Below, one piece after another: positions 26,274 through 35,042 of a stretch of DNA of 64,000 nucleotides. How positions within the stretch are numbered: the stretch's first letter is position 1; the number at the start of each line of letters is the position of its first letter. Below the pieces are notes generated by a model, which was not told the DNA's origin, ran no database searches, and saw only the letters and a list, made by a program, of their open reading frames with translations. A program made the position numbers and the translations under genes. The DNA comes from an uncultured Ruminococcus sp. (GTDB taxonomy: Bacteria > Bacillota > Clostridia > Oscillospirales > Acutalibacteraceae): contig CADANT010000001.1 of assembly GCA_902789345.1 (NCBI GenBank), positions 1 through 64,000 on the forward strand, written 5' to 3'.

Positions 26274-28235
26274 TTATTTTGTGTTTAATCTTTTTAGTAC
26301 AACCGGGTTATACGGTCTGCCTGCACCGCTGTAGAAACGGCTGAACATCTCATAAAATTCCAAACGCAATGTCTGAATTGATACAAGCAGTCCCTCAAGA
26401 CCTATAACAAACAGGTTACCGATAACAAGAACCAAAATACCGCCAATGCCAGGCAAACCGCCTACCAAATCTATAAGCGTAAATACAACAATCATCATTC
26501 CGGCGTGTACCATTACAAAAGCACCAACTCTTAGGAATGACATTGTATTTGAAAGGTAAGAAAGAATAACCTCAAACATTTCAAATCCGTTTTGTACGCA
26601 GTAGTCGCCCCACTTTTCAGGCTTCCAGTCCTTTTTGCCCTCTGCCTTTCTTCCCAGCGGCTCTGCCAAGAATATAAGAACAAGAGGTAAAATTATAAGC
26701 AACGGAATGGTTACGAAGTTAAACAGATTTACACCAAAAGCAACCATACAAACAATGCCTGCACAGATAAATCCGTAAAGCACTAAGCCTGCCACACCGT
26801 TAGAGCCAAACAAGGCACTTCCTAAGTTGCCCTGCTTCAGCGATGAGTAAATGTTTAGGCACATTGCAAGCATTACCAGGAAAATACCTATTGCTACAGA
26901 CGCTAAAATAACATCTATAATATTGTCGCCCATAACATCTATAGGCTTTTCCTCTAAGCCAAACAACGCTTGGTACATTCCGTCAAAGGCATGTTCAAAT
27001 CCGAAGAACGAACCAAACAGTATGCCGAACAACGACGAACATATACCGCAAGGTATAAGCACCTTGCCGACCTTTAAGCCTTTTAGCTTATACATAAGCG
27101 CACCTGCTATTGCAAGCACTATGCCGTGACCAAAATCGCCAAACATTGCGCCAAACAATATGGTGTATGTTATAGCAACAAAGGTTGTAGGGTCCATTTC
27201 GTTATATTTTGGAACACCGTACATATCCACATAGAATTTATACGGCTTTGCAAACCAATTATATTTCAGCTTAATAGGCGGTGATTTTTCCAGCTGGTGT
27301 ATAGCCTCATCTGTTGTATACTCCAAACTTTTTACCTTATCAAGCTTTTTAGTAACCTCATCAATTATATCGCTTGGCAGCCAGCCGCAAATAATGAAGC
27401 TGTCTTTGTTGCCTTTGTAAAGCATTACATTTGACTTTACATTTTGATAAATTGCCTTTTCGGTTAATTTCGTATAATATTTCATACTTTCACTGAAATT
27501 CGCCTCAAGAAACTCGCTTCGTTGCTTTTCTGCTTCCTGCAGTTCTGCTTCAAGCTTTTGCTTGTTGCGCTTCAGCGTTATAATGTACTGCTCAGGTGTA
27601 CCGTCAATATCGGAGGCATCGTATTTTTCAAAGAACAGGCTTGAAAAAATTCTGTCTACTTCCTCTGCCTCGTCTACAGGCGCCATATAAACACCCCAAC
27701 AGTATTCCTTGTCAACAGCCGACTCAAAAAACATTACATACGGATTGTCCTTATAATCCTCTTTAAGTCTTCGCATACTGTCTAAAGGAATTCGTCCGAA
27801 GTTAGGCTTGATATACTCACACGCTCTTACACGCTTCATATCAATCTTAACTCCTAAAAAATGTGATGTCTGTTCAATACTTTTCACACATTGCTCAATC
27901 GCCTGCTTTTTGTCTGAAACCTTTACCGAATGTTGGTCAAGCTGTTGAATAAAACTGTTACAATACTCCAGCAGCTTCTCGTCGGTAGGCTCGAATTTTT
28001 TTATATCTGCAAGCTCAGGCTCAATATGTGCAACTGAAAGTGAATTATCAAATTCTGACAGCAGTTCAGAATACTTATTTTGTTCTGACACTGTGCTAAA
28101 ATTTTCAGTATTGGAATAAAAGCTTGTTACGGGTTCAGGCTCAAAAGCTTGTGAATCACCCAAGATTTTTATTGCCCTGTCCAGGTCATCTTTCAGTCCA
28201 ATAATGCTAATCACTTTCATAGGAGAAACGGACAT
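26274..28235 (-). CDS. ntpI: V-type ATPase subunit I (a subunit)
   Basis: 653 residues, the membrane stator that forms the ion half-channels. The N-terminal ~330 residues are cytosolic and largely coiled coil. The C-terminal half has about seven membrane segments, starting near MDPTTFVAITYTILFGAMFGDFGHG. The arginine expected to face the ring is in the last segments (SNTMSFLRVGAF near 560). ATG at 28235 with GGGAGG 8 nt upstream. Confidence 0.92.
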   Translation of the reverse strand: MSVSPMKVISIIGLKDDLDRAIKILGDSQAFEPEPVTSFYSNTENFSTVSEQNKYSELLSEFDNSLSVAHIEPELADIKKFEPTDEKLLEYCNSFIQQLDQHSVKVSDKKQAIEQCVKSIEQTSHFLGVKIDMKRVRACEYIKPNFGRIPLDSMRRLKEDYKDNPYVMFFESAVDKEYCWGVYMAPVDEAEEVDRIFSSLFFEKYDASDIDGTPEQYIITLKRNKQKLEAELQEAEKQRSEFLEANFSESMKYYTKLTEKAIYQNVKSNVMLYKGNKDSFIICGWLPSDIIDEVTKKLDKVKSLEYTTDEAIHQLEKSPPIKLKYNWFAKPYKFYVDMYGVPKYNEMDPTTFVAITYTILFGAMFGDFGHGIVLAIAGALMYKLKGLKVGKVLIPCGICSSLFGILFGSFFGFEHAFDGMYQALFGLEEKPIDVMGDNIIDVILASVAIGIFLVMLAMCLNIYSSLKQGNLGSALFGSNGVAGLVLYGFICAGIVCMVAFGVNLFNFVTIPLLIILPLVLIFLAEPLGRKAEGKKDWKPEKWGDYCVQNGFEMFEVILSYLSNTMSFLRVGAFVMVHAGMMIVVFTLIDLVGGLPGIGGILVLVIGNLFVIGLEGLLVSIQTLRLEFYEMFSRFYSGAGRPYNPVVLKRLNTK

Positions 28236-28281
28236 TTCACTTCCTCCCTTCTTAATTTACAGTATCGTAAAATAATTAACA

Positions 28282-29316
28282 TTAATATATAAGCAGGCTC
28301 TTAACCTTTTCGGCGTCTACGCCGTAACGCACGCCCTCTATTATATGAATAATGTTATCAACCTCGGTTTCTGCAAGCGCATGGTACGCTACCAAAACAA
28401 CCGAAGGATTTACCGAAAAATACATTTGCTTGTGGCTTTCTTCGTACAAAGCCCTGCGTGGTATTTCACTGGTATAGCTGTACTCAAGCCTAGGAATGCA
28501 CCTGCCTGCCATAGTTTGCTGCATAATGGCAAAAAGCTCTTTAGAATCCTGCGCATTGCACAAAGCCTCAATCTGCTTAGCTTTTAGAGAACCAAAAGGA
28601 ATCAACAGCTTTTTAATTTCGTCAGGCTCCAGCTTATAATACTTCTTTATGCGCAGCACTCGTGTGAAATTACGCAAATCAATATTTGTATCAAACATTT
28701 TTTTAAGCGCATTACGCTCTGCACCCTTTGTTTTATCAACTATTTCATAAACGGTTTTAAACAAATGGAACAAAAGTACATTTTCTACTGTCGTTATGTC
28801 TACATGCTCTCCGTTTTTAGGTTTGTATGGTGCCAACAGCTTGGCGTATACCGACTTACCCAAAGCGTTCAAGAACTCGTCATAATTGTTTGTGTTAGAC
28901 AGCGCCGCAAAATTAATTGAAGACACCTTTAAAAAATATTTTGGCAGTGTACTGTAAAACTCATGAGGGTTTCCGCCGTTGAGCAGTGTAAGGAAATTCA
29001 TTATCTGGTTAATTTCCGCCCTCATAATGGTGTATTTGGAAAAATCTTCTCCTACTGTTACTTCGTACCTACAAAGAGATTCATAATCCTGGAACAGCTG
29101 CTGCTTAAGTGCAGACTCAAGCTGTGCTCTATGTACATCCCGTTCACTTAGCTTATTAAGCATTGGTGCGTACTTTTCGTAGCCTTTTAGACACGACAAT
29201 ATTTCCGGTACAGAATTACAGCCAAGCAGTTTAGCGTAGTCATTTTCTTTCAAACGCTTGCCATACATAGCTCTTGCCTTTGAAAAAATGGCATTTGACG
29301 CATATGATAATGCCAC
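28282..29316 (-). CDS. ntpC: V-type ATPase subunit C (d subunit)
   Basis: 344 residues, the cap that joins the central stalk to the membrane ring. It is mainly helical and matches the usual ~330-350 length. The start is GTG at 29316, with GGAGGGATAG directly upstream; the product begins MALSYASNAIFSKARAM, like other clostridial C subunits. Confidence 0.88.
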   Translation of the reverse strand: MALSYASNAIFSKARAMYGKRLKENDYAKLLGCNSVPEILSCLKGYEKYAPMLNKLSERDVHRAQLESALKQQLFQDYESLCRYEVTVGEDFSKYTIMRAEINQIMNFLTLLNGGNPHEFYSTLPKYFLKVSSINFAALSNTNNYDEFLNALGKSVYAKLLAPYKPKNGEHVDITTVENVLLFHLFKTVYEIVDKTKGAERNALKKMFDTNIDLRNFTRVLRIKKYYKLEPDEIKKLLIPFGSLKAKQIEALCNAQDSKELFAIMQQTMAGRCIPRLEYSYTSEIPRRALYEESHKQMYFSVNPSVVLVAYHALAETEVDNIIHIIEGVRYGVDAEKVKSLLIY

Positions 29317-29349
29317 ACCTATCCCTCCTTGTTTGAGATGAATAAAAAA

Positions 29350-29661
29350 TCAAGAATTAATAACATTGTCAACAATAGCGTTAATCCACTGCTGACCCTT
29401 TTGGGCATAAGCCTTGTCAAGCTGTTCTAAGCATTCCTTTTGCTTAGCTTCAAGCTCATGCCACTTCTTTTCGGCGGCAGCACGCTCAACAACCTCGTTC
29501 TTTTTTATTCTTACTCTTGCACGGCTGATGTAATCATTATAGATGTCGTCTTTTTTCTTGGCTATCTTTTTATAAGAATCAGCTTTTCGCTGCTCTGCCT
29601 GTTTATTCTCAACACGAACCTTTTCGTCCATATTGACAATTTTAGACAACATATCCTGCAT
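29350..29661 (-). CDS. V-type ATPase peripheral-stalk subunit G/H
   Basis: 103 residues, almost entirely a charged helix (Lys/Glu/Gln-rich, heptad-like), as expected for the stalk partner of subunit E. ATG at 29661 with GGAGG 7 nt upstream. It is the first gene of the nine-gene V-ATPase operon. Confidence 0.8.
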   Translation of the reverse strand: MQDMLSKIVNMDEKVRVENKQAEQRKADSYKKIAKKKDDIYNDYISRARVRIKKNEVVERAAAEKKWHELEAKQKECLEQLDKAYAQKGQQWINAIVDNVINS

Positions 29662-29697
29662 TTAATTACCTCCATCCATAATAATATTAATAAGCAC

Positions 29698-29740
29698 AAT
29701 TAAAGCATTTTTAACGGTTTCAACCGCAGTAAATGCTTAT
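29698..29740 (-). promoter_or_regulatory. Leader hairpin of the V-ATPase operon
   Basis: On the minus strand AAGCATTT/AAATGCTT encloses a smaller CGGTT/ACCG hairpin. No T run follows, so it may stabilise the 5' end or regulate translation rather than terminate. Confidence 0.4.
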
Positions 29741-29756
29741 CCTCTTATTGGTTATG

Positions 29757-29785
29757 ATTTTACCACTAGTTGCCGTTAATTTCAA
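29757..29785 (-). promoter_or_regulatory. Promoter of the V-ATPase operon
   Basis: Minus-strand TTGAAA (29780-29785), 17-bp spacer, TAAAAT (29757-29762). Upstream, 29786-30000 is AT-rich and shows no supported feature. Confidence 0.7.
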
Positions 29786-30006
29786 GCATAATCGGCAACC
29801 TTTAGCGGCTGTTTGATTATAATTATAACCATTGTGCAATTAATTATGACCAATTTAAAAAATTTGTTACATAATTACCTTGTGTAATGAATTATATGCG
29901 GTCATAAATGAAATTTCAACCAACAAAAGTTGCATTTTATGTAACAAATACACCTACTTTTCCGTGTTTGTTCCCCTATAACACAATTTACATTCCAAAA
30001 TAATGC

Positions 30007-30047
30007 AAAAAAAGAAGCCCGCACCAGGCGAGCATTCTTCTTTTTTA
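30007..30047 (+). terminator. Possible orphan hairpin or terminator
   Basis: AAAAAAGAAG pairs with CTTCTTTTTT around an inner GC-rich CCGC/GGCG segment. It ends in Ts on the plus strand, but no plus-strand gene precedes it closely. Confidence 0.4.
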
Positions 30048-30069
30048 TATATTAAAAGGGAGATAAAAA

Positions 30070-30150
30070 ATGAAACTTTCTAAACTGTTTTATTTATTCT
30101 ATGCCTATATACTACTATGTATATTTGTACAAAATATTAACATCCGTTAA
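30070..30150 (+). CDS. Candidate 26-residue hydrophobic micro-protein
   Basis: A short frame starting MKLSKLFYLFYAYILLCIF and ending at TAA, preceded by AAAAGGGAGAT with a 6-nt spacing, as good as any ribosome site in the window. The product would be one membrane helix. It has no homologue I recognise and could be a remnant of a longer gene. Confidence 0.3.
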   Translation: MKLSKLFYLFYAYILLCIFVQNINIR

Positions 30151-30284
30151 ACATAAAATTAATAATTGCCAAACTGTTTTTTAACGAATGCAGGCTTATA
30201 TAATTACACATATAAATATTTTTACAAATATAGCCGGGCATTTTTCGTTTACATTTTGTTAAAAAGAATTAAATAAAAATCCGG

Positions 30285-30313
30285 TTGACATTTGCCTCTG
30301 TTTTGGGTATTAT
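30285..30313 (+). promoter_or_regulatory. Promoter of the small membrane-protein gene
   Basis: TTGACA (30285-30290), 17-bp spacer, TATTAT (30308-30313). Confidence 0.65.
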
Positions 30314-30361
30314 AATAATAAAGAATGAGTGTATAAATTTATTGGCTGGGAGGTAATTCTA

Positions 30362-30532
30362 ATGCTAAAAAGAAACGATAACTGTCACAGCAAAATTGCC
30401 ATAATAATTGCAGCTATAGCCACCATTACAGCTATAGCCACAACTATAACAGCTTTTTTGGTAATTAGAGAAAAGAAAAGGAAAAAGCAAGACAAGGAGC
30501 TTGATGAGTATTTAGACTGCTCTATACAGTAG
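30362..30532 (+). CDS. Small single-span membrane protein
   Basis: 56 residues: a short polar N-terminus, one membrane helix rich in Ile, Ala and Thr (IAIIIAAIATITAIATTITA), then a strongly charged C-terminus (REKKRKKQDKELDEYL). The ATG at 30362 has GGGAGG 8 nt upstream, and a perfect -35 promoter and a terminator bracket the gene, so it is probably a real monocistronic unit. Function unknown. Confidence 0.65.
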   Translation: MLKRNDNCHSKIAIIIAAIATITAIATTITAFLVIREKKRKKQDKELDEYLDCSIQ

Positions 30533-30582
30533 GTATACTTAAAGGTACCTTAACACCTTTTCTTGAATACAACAGTATTTTT

Positions 30583-30606
30583 AGGGGCGCTTGTGTAAGC
30601 GTCCCT
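30583..30606 (+). terminator. Terminator of the small membrane-protein gene
   Basis: 10-bp stem AGGGGCGCTT/AAGCGTCCCT (one G-T) with a 4-nt loop and TTTTTG tail. Confidence 0.85.
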
Positions 30607-30723
30607 TTTTGTTGTCTGTATTTTTGCCTGCATTATCCCCAAATCTCTCTGTGCCATATCACAAACGGACTGTAGATAGAACAAATGTGCATAGCTCACT
30701 GAAAATTAAATGAAGTTTCATTA

Positions 30724-30763
30724 AAATACCCTCCCTACCGCTTTTTCGGTAAAGAGGGTATTT
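30724..30763 (-). terminator. Terminator of the CAP-domain gene
   Basis: AAATACCCTC/GAGGGTATTT enclosing CTACCG/CGGTAA, with TTTTAATG on the minus strand, about 55 bp after the stop of the large secreted protein. Confidence 0.7.
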
Positions 30764-30818
30764 ATCAAATCAAAAAATACTATAGGGGCTTTAACTAATA
30801 TTTATAGCTCTCTAAGAC

Positions 30819-32996
30819 TTATATTCTGCAAAATAATTGAGTCCACTCACCTGTACTGCAAACGCCGCAGCCAAAATCAGTAAAGACAGGGTTTAAAATA
30901 TTATCCCTGTGTCCCTTTGACTGCATCCAGCCTTCCATAACATACTTAGGGGCACTGTAGCCTAAAGCTATATTCTCACCGGCGTAACTTTGTTTTATTC
31001 CAAACTCGCTAAACACTGTAAAACAGTCTTTTCCGTTAGGTCTGGTGTGAGAGAAGTACTTATGACACTCCTTTGCCCTTTTCATGGCAGCCTTGTTCAC
31101 TTTATCGTTGAATCTCAGCGGTTTTACACCTGCTTTTATTCTCTCTTGGTTAACTATCTCATAAACCTTGTAGCTTAATGTGTAATAGTCCTTTTCTGTT
31201 TTAGCAGAGTTAATATCACTGCAGTTAACGGTTACCTTACAGGTTGCTGTTTTACCGTTAAACAGGGTTATTTTTACATTCGCTGTGCCTGTACCTACTG
31301 CCTTTAGCACCGCTTTGTTGCCGCTGCCCTTTTTCACAGTTACAACCTTTGTGTTTGTGCTTGTCCATTTTAGGTTGGCAGCATTTGCATAGCTGCCGCT
31401 GTTGGTGATTTCGCTTACAGTATAGCTTTTACCAACATCCAAAGTAACCGAACTTGGACTAACTTTTACGCTTGTGGGTGCCGGTTTTACTGTTACTTTA
31501 CAGGTGGCTGTCTTTCCGTTATACAGGGTTATTTTTACATTTGCTGTACCCTTGCCTACGGCCTTTAGCTCCGCTTTATTGCCACTGCCCTTTTTAACAG
31601 TTACAACTTTGGTGTTTGTGCTTGTCCACTTTATGTTGGCATTATTTGCATAGCTGCCACTGCTGGTGCTTGCACTTATTGTATAACCCTCTCCCTTGCC
31701 TAATGTCAGACTTGTTGGGTTAATTTTTACGCTTGTTGGCGCCGGCTTTACTGTTACCTTACAGGTAGCTGTTTTTCCGTTGTACAAAGTTATTTTTACA
31801 TTTGCTGTGCCCTGACCTGTTGCCTTTAGCACTGCCGCGTTACCGCTGCCCTTTTTTACAGTTACTACATTTGTGTTTGTACTTGTCCACTTTAAGTTGG
31901 CATTATTTGCATAACTGCCACTGCTGGTGCTCTCCTTTATTGTATAGCTTTCGCCTTTGCCTAAAGTCAAAGCTGTTGGGCTGGTTTTTACACTTGTTGG
32001 TGCCGGTTTTACTGTTACTTTACAAGTGGCTGTTTTTCCGTTTACTGTTTTTGCTGTTATTACAGCTGTACCTACAGCTTTTGCCGTTACTTTACCTGTG
32101 CTGCTTACTATTGCTATACTGCTGTTGTTTGTAGACCATGTACAGGTTTTATTTTTTGCATCTGTCGGCGAAACGGTACTTTTCAGAACATAGCTTTCAC
32201 CTTTGCCCAAGGTTAGAGCTGTTGGGCTGATTTTTACACCTGTTGGTGCCGGCTTTACCGTTACTTTACAAGTGGCTGTTTTTCCGTTTACTGTTTTTGC
32301 TGTTATTACAGCTGTACCTACAGCTTTTGCTGTTACTTTACCTGTGCTGCCTACTGTAGCTACACTGCTGTTACTTGTATACCATGTACAGATTTTGTTG
32401 TTTGCATCTGACGGTAAAACGGTGCTTACCAGAATATAACTATCACCTACGCCCAGTGTTAGACTGCTTTGGTTCAGCTTTACCTCTGTAGGGTCAACCG
32501 CCGCTACACCCTCAACAAAATTAAAACCATTGCTATATGCATATATTTCCGCTGCAGTTCCCTTTGTACCGTATACAGTAAAACCGTCAATTTTAACGGA
32601 ATAATTATTACTATATATGTATCCAAATGCGTAATTACCTATTTGTGTAACAGTGCTCGGTATAGTCACACTTGTCAAGCCTGTGCAGCCTCTGAATGCA
32701 AATTCACCAATATTTGTGATACTGCTTGGTATGGTTACACTGTTAAAGCTACTGCAATTTTCAAAAGCCTGTGATCCTATTTCAGTAGCCACATATCCGC
32801 CAATAGAGCTTGGTATGGTGACTGTTTTGCTGCCATTGTCAATATATTTTGTTATTTTGGCAGTGTTGTCACTGTTTACACTGTATTCATAGCTACCGCT
32901 TGTGGCCGCACTTGCAACAAACGGTATAGCACTGAATATACCTATAACCATAATTACTGACAATAACGCCGAGGTTATTTTGTTTAATTTTCCCAT
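30819..32996 (-). CDS. Secreted BIG2-repeat protein with C-terminal CAP domain
   Basis: 725 residues. Sec signal peptide (residues 1-31, cleavage after VASAA). Residues ~40-155 contain BspA-type leucine-rich repeats (SVTIPSSITNIGEFAF and similar). Five BIG2 immunoglobulin-like domains follow at about 169-250, 251-332, 333-419, 420-506 and 507-591. The first two are one subtype; the last three are another, marked by SYANNANLKWTSTNT. Residues ~603-725 are a CAP/SCP domain with His650, Glu674 and His696 at its conserved sites. Such proteins are exported to the surface or medium; the BIG2 rod presents the CAP domain. No LPxTG or membrane anchor is visible. AGGAGG upstream of ATG at 32996. Target unknown. 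Confidence 0.85.
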   Translation of the reverse strand: MGKLNKITSALLSVIMVIGIFSAIPFVASAATSGSYEYSVNSDNTAKITKYIDNGSKTVTIPSSIGGYVATEIGSQAFENCSSFNSVTIPSSITNIGEFAFRGCTGLTSVTIPSTVTQIGNYAFGYIYSNNYSVKIDGFTVYGTKGTAAEIYAYSNGFNFVEGVAAVDPTEVKLNQSSLTLGVGDSYILVSTVLPSDANNKICTWYTSNSSVATVGSTGKVTAKAVGTAVITAKTVNGKTATCKVTVKPAPTGVKISPTALTLGKGESYVLKSTVSPTDAKNKTCTWSTNNSSIAIVSSTGKVTAKAVGTAVITAKTVNGKTATCKVTVKPAPTSVKTSPTALTLGKGESYTIKESTSSGSYANNANLKWTSTNTNVVTVKKGSGNAAVLKATGQGTANVKITLYNGKTATCKVTVKPAPTSVKINPTSLTLGKGEGYTISASTSSGSYANNANIKWTSTNTKVVTVKKGSGNKAELKAVGKGTANVKITLYNGKTATCKVTVKPAPTSVKVSPSSVTLDVGKSYTVSEITNSGSYANAANLKWTSTNTKVVTVKKGSGNKAVLKAVGTGTANVKITLFNGKTATCKVTVNCSDINSAKTEKDYYTLSYKVYEIVNQERIKAGVKPLRFNDKVNKAAMKRAKECHKYFSHTRPNGKDCFTVFSEFGIKQSYAGENIALGYSAPKYVMEGWMQSKGHRDNILNPVFTDFGCGVCSTGEWTQLFCRI

Positions 32997-33050
32997 ATTT
33001 TTCCTCCTAAATTCTCCCCATAGTACTAAATTATACTACTTACAAATAAT

Positions 33051-33078
33051 AGTATACATATTACAAATAATTTGTCAA
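33051..33078 (-). promoter_or_regulatory. Promoter of the CAP-domain gene, with tandem repeats
   Basis: Minus-strand TTGACA (33073-33078), 16-bp spacer, TATACT (33051-33056). The spacer and the following region carry two copies of ATTATTTGTAA spaced 21 bp apart, two helical turns, which could be a regulator site. Confidence 0.55.
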
Positions 33079-33177
33079 GATAATTTCACGGTATAATGTC
33101 TATAAATAGTATAAACCGATTAAAACTATCGGCAGAATTGCCAAACTAAAATAACTGAGGTTATATTAACTAATGCC

Positions 33178-33238
33178 AAGACAATAATGAGGTTAGACAG
33201 GTATCCCTTAAACCGCACCCCCTGCTAAATGTTGTCTT
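33178..33238. other. Imperfect stem-loop in the gap between rpsI and the CAP gene
   Basis: AAGACAA (33178-33184) pairs with TTGTCTT (33232-33238) around an inner ACAGG/CCTGC pairing. No promoter or T tract is obvious. The rest of the 430-bp gap has no supported feature except the flanking terminator and promoter. Confidence 0.25.
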
Positions 33239-33334
33239 ACAAATTTATTCTCAACTGTCACCATAAAATGAATTATTCTTTTTAAGCTGTTTCACCCCAA
33301 CTATTCACATAATGCCTTAGTTTTAGACATACAA

Positions 33335-33368
33335 AAAGCCTTTCACAGACAATTCCGTGAAAGGCTTT
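33335..33368. terminator. Terminator of rplM-rpsI
   Basis: Perfect 12-bp stem AAAGCCTTTCAC/GTGAAAGGCTTT with T-rich tails on both strands; it follows rpsI on the minus strand. Confidence 0.8.
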
Positions 33369-33426
33369 AATCTTCTTTTCATGCTTGTACACATAAAACC
33401 GAGTACAAACAACGCTATGAAAATAA

Positions 33427-33828
33427 TTATCTCTTTGAGAACTGTGGTGCTCTACGAGCTGCCTTAAGACCGTATTTCTTACGCTCTTTCATTCTTGGGT
33501 CACGAGTTAGGAAGCCGGCCTTCTTTAGTGTAGCTCTTAGCGCTTCGCTGTCATACTGAAGCAGTGCTCTTGAAATACCGTGACGGATAGCACCTGCCTG
33601 ACCTGTTACGCCGCCGCCTGCAACTCTGCAAACTACATCGAACTTCTCAGTTGTTTCTGTAAGCTCAAGAGGCTGACGAACGATTAGCTTTAGTGTATCA
33701 AGACCGAAATACTCGTCAATATCTCTGTCATTAATTGTAATTTTACCTGTTCCCTGGTATAGTCTAACTCTTGCTACAGAGCTCTTTCTTCTACCTGTTC
33801 CGTAAAAATGTGGTTTCTGATCGTACAT
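33427..33828 (-). CDS. rpsI: 30S ribosomal protein S9
   Basis: 133 residues. [14 protein letters not shown] at the N-terminus, [15 protein letters not shown] near 75, and the C-terminal [19 protein letters not shown] that reaches the P site are standard. Second gene of the rplM-rpsI operon, with 18 bp between them. Confidence 0.97.
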   Translation of the reverse strand: MYDQKPHFYGTGRRKSSVARVRLYQGTGKITINDRDIDEYFGLDTLKLIVRQPLELTETTEKFDVVCRVAGGGVTGQAGAIRHGISRALLQYDSEALRATLKKAGFLTRDPRMKERKKYGLKAARRAPQFSKR

Positions 33829-33845
33829 TTATGTTGCCTCCTTTC

Positions 33846-34274
33846 TTACTTGTCCCAAACCTCAGGCTTTTGTGCCTGGTGCTTGTGCTCTTCGCCTGCA
33901 ACCAGCTTTAGTCTTAGTAAAGCTGCTCTGCCGATTGTGTTTGATGGAATCATACCCTTAACAGCCAACTCCATTGCCTTTTCAGGTCTTGAAGCCATAA
34001 GTGTATCATATCTTGTATCCTTTAGGTGACCAACATAACCTGTGTGACGGTACCAGTGCTTTTGTGTAAGCTTGTTGCCTGTTAGCACAGCCTTGTCACA
34101 GTTAATGATGATAACATAATCGCCGCAGTCAACATGTGGTGTATAAGTTGGCTTGTGCTTGCCTCTTAACAGAGTAGCAGCCTGAGCAGCTGTGCGGCCC
34201 AGTGGCTTGCCGGCAGCATCAAGAATATACCACTTGCGTTCTACTTCGCCTTTTTTTGCCATAAAAGTAGACAT
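33846..34274 (-). CDS. rplM: 50S ribosomal protein L13
   Basis: 142 residues of the normal length. [27 protein letters not shown] near residue 15 and [18 protein letters not shown] near 64 are conserved. ATG at 34274 with GGAGG 8 nt upstream, behind a short hairpin leader. Confidence 0.97.
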   Translation of the reverse strand: MSTFMAKKGEVERKWYILDAAGKPLGRTAAQAATLLRGKHKPTYTPHVDCGDYVIIINCDKAVLTGNKLTQKHWYRHTGYVGHLKDTRYDTLMASRPEKAMELAVKGMIPSNTIGRAALLRLKLVAGEEHKHQAQKPEVWDK

Positions 34275-34308
34275 ATATCTTTCCTCCGTATAAAATAAAT
34301 CTTTTTTG

Positions 34309-34325
34309 TAGGGCGTAAAGCCCTA
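34309..34325 (-). promoter_or_regulatory. Hairpin in the rplM leader (L13-leader-like)
   Basis: TAGGGC/GCCCTA with a 5-nt loop, about 35 nt before the rplM start and just after the transcription start. Position and size suit the L13 leader seen in Firmicutes, where L13 is thought to control its own mRNA. Confidence 0.45.
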
Positions 34326-34342
34326 AACTTGTCGCAGGTATG

Positions 34343-34371
34343 ATAATACCATAGGCAAGTGGCAAAGTCAA
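34343..34371 (-). promoter_or_regulatory. Promoter of rplM-rpsI
   Basis: Minus-strand TTGACT (34366-34371), 17-bp spacer, TATTAT (34343-34348). Confidence 0.7.
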
Positions 34372-34565
34372 CAGATTTTTTAAAAAATTTAATTTACATA
34401 TATATTATCTCTTGTTTTCTTCAATTTACTCTTAATTTCTCTTATTTACTCATTTGCTATTTCAAAATAATTAATATTAACTCTCAAATAAATTATTCAA
34501 CATACATATACTTAAATTTGTAAATTGGTTATTATAGACAAAATAAATTATTTTTTTGAAAAGTC

Positions 34566-34594
34566 TTTATTATAAATATGTTTTGTGTTATAAT
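34566..34594 (+). promoter_or_regulatory. Possible promoter of the candidate ncRNA at 34.6 kb
   Basis: Consensus TATAAT (34589-34594) with a weak TTTATT at -35 (17-bp spacer). Confidence 0.4.
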
Positions 34595-34600
34595 AGCAGT

Positions 34601-34830
34601 ACAAGAGGGTGTTTCCTTGTTGTATTTTGGTAGTGTTTTGTTAGGATGTGTTTTCCCCTACGATTTGTTATTTTGCCATTGGGGAACTGTAAATTACGCA
34701 TACATCTTTTTCATTTCATTTTTATTTCCTTACTCAATGAGGCAGACACGCTTGTTATGTGTCTGCCTCTACAACTACGCAGCGGCAGTTTGATTCAAAG
34801 CCGCGCATTTGTGTGCACAACTGTAGTTAA
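34601..34830 (+). ncRNA. Candidate structured RNA between rplM and the PucR-type gene
   Basis: In a 767-bp gap with no credible gene, a TATAAT box is followed by clear pairing. TTCCCC/GGGGAA is at 34653-34686. A perfect 11-bp hairpin GAGGCAGACAC/GTGTCTGCCTC lies at 34739-34769. A closing stem AACTAC/GTAGTT (34773-34828) encloses GCGGC/GCCGC and a GCGCA/TGTGC hairpin. There is no obvious T-tract terminator. A 71-codon frame crosses it without a ribosome site. I cannot assign it to a known RNA family. Confidence 0.4.
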
Positions 34831-34898
34831 TATTTAACACATATATTAATGTTGGTAAAATAAATTTTGATATTAACTCTTTTTTATTGTTAAAACTG

Positions 34899-34927
34899 TT
34901 GCAATTTTCAAAATTTTTGTGTAAAAT
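34899..34927 (+). promoter_or_regulatory. Promoter of the PucR-type regulator gene
   Basis: TTGCAA (34899-34904), 17-bp spacer, TAAAAT (34922-34927). Confidence 0.55.
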
Positions 34928-35042
34928 GGATATGATAGAAAATAAACTCACAATGTGCAAGATTATTTTTAGTGATATTTTTACAAAAGTATCGTAACGA
35001 ATAAATGATAATTAAATTTTTAGAAATTGCGAGGGATTTTAT

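Noticed and set aside
34578..34793. A 71-codon plus-strand frame after rplM
   Set aside because: No ribosome site, begins inside the TATAAT region, and covers strong RNA hairpins.
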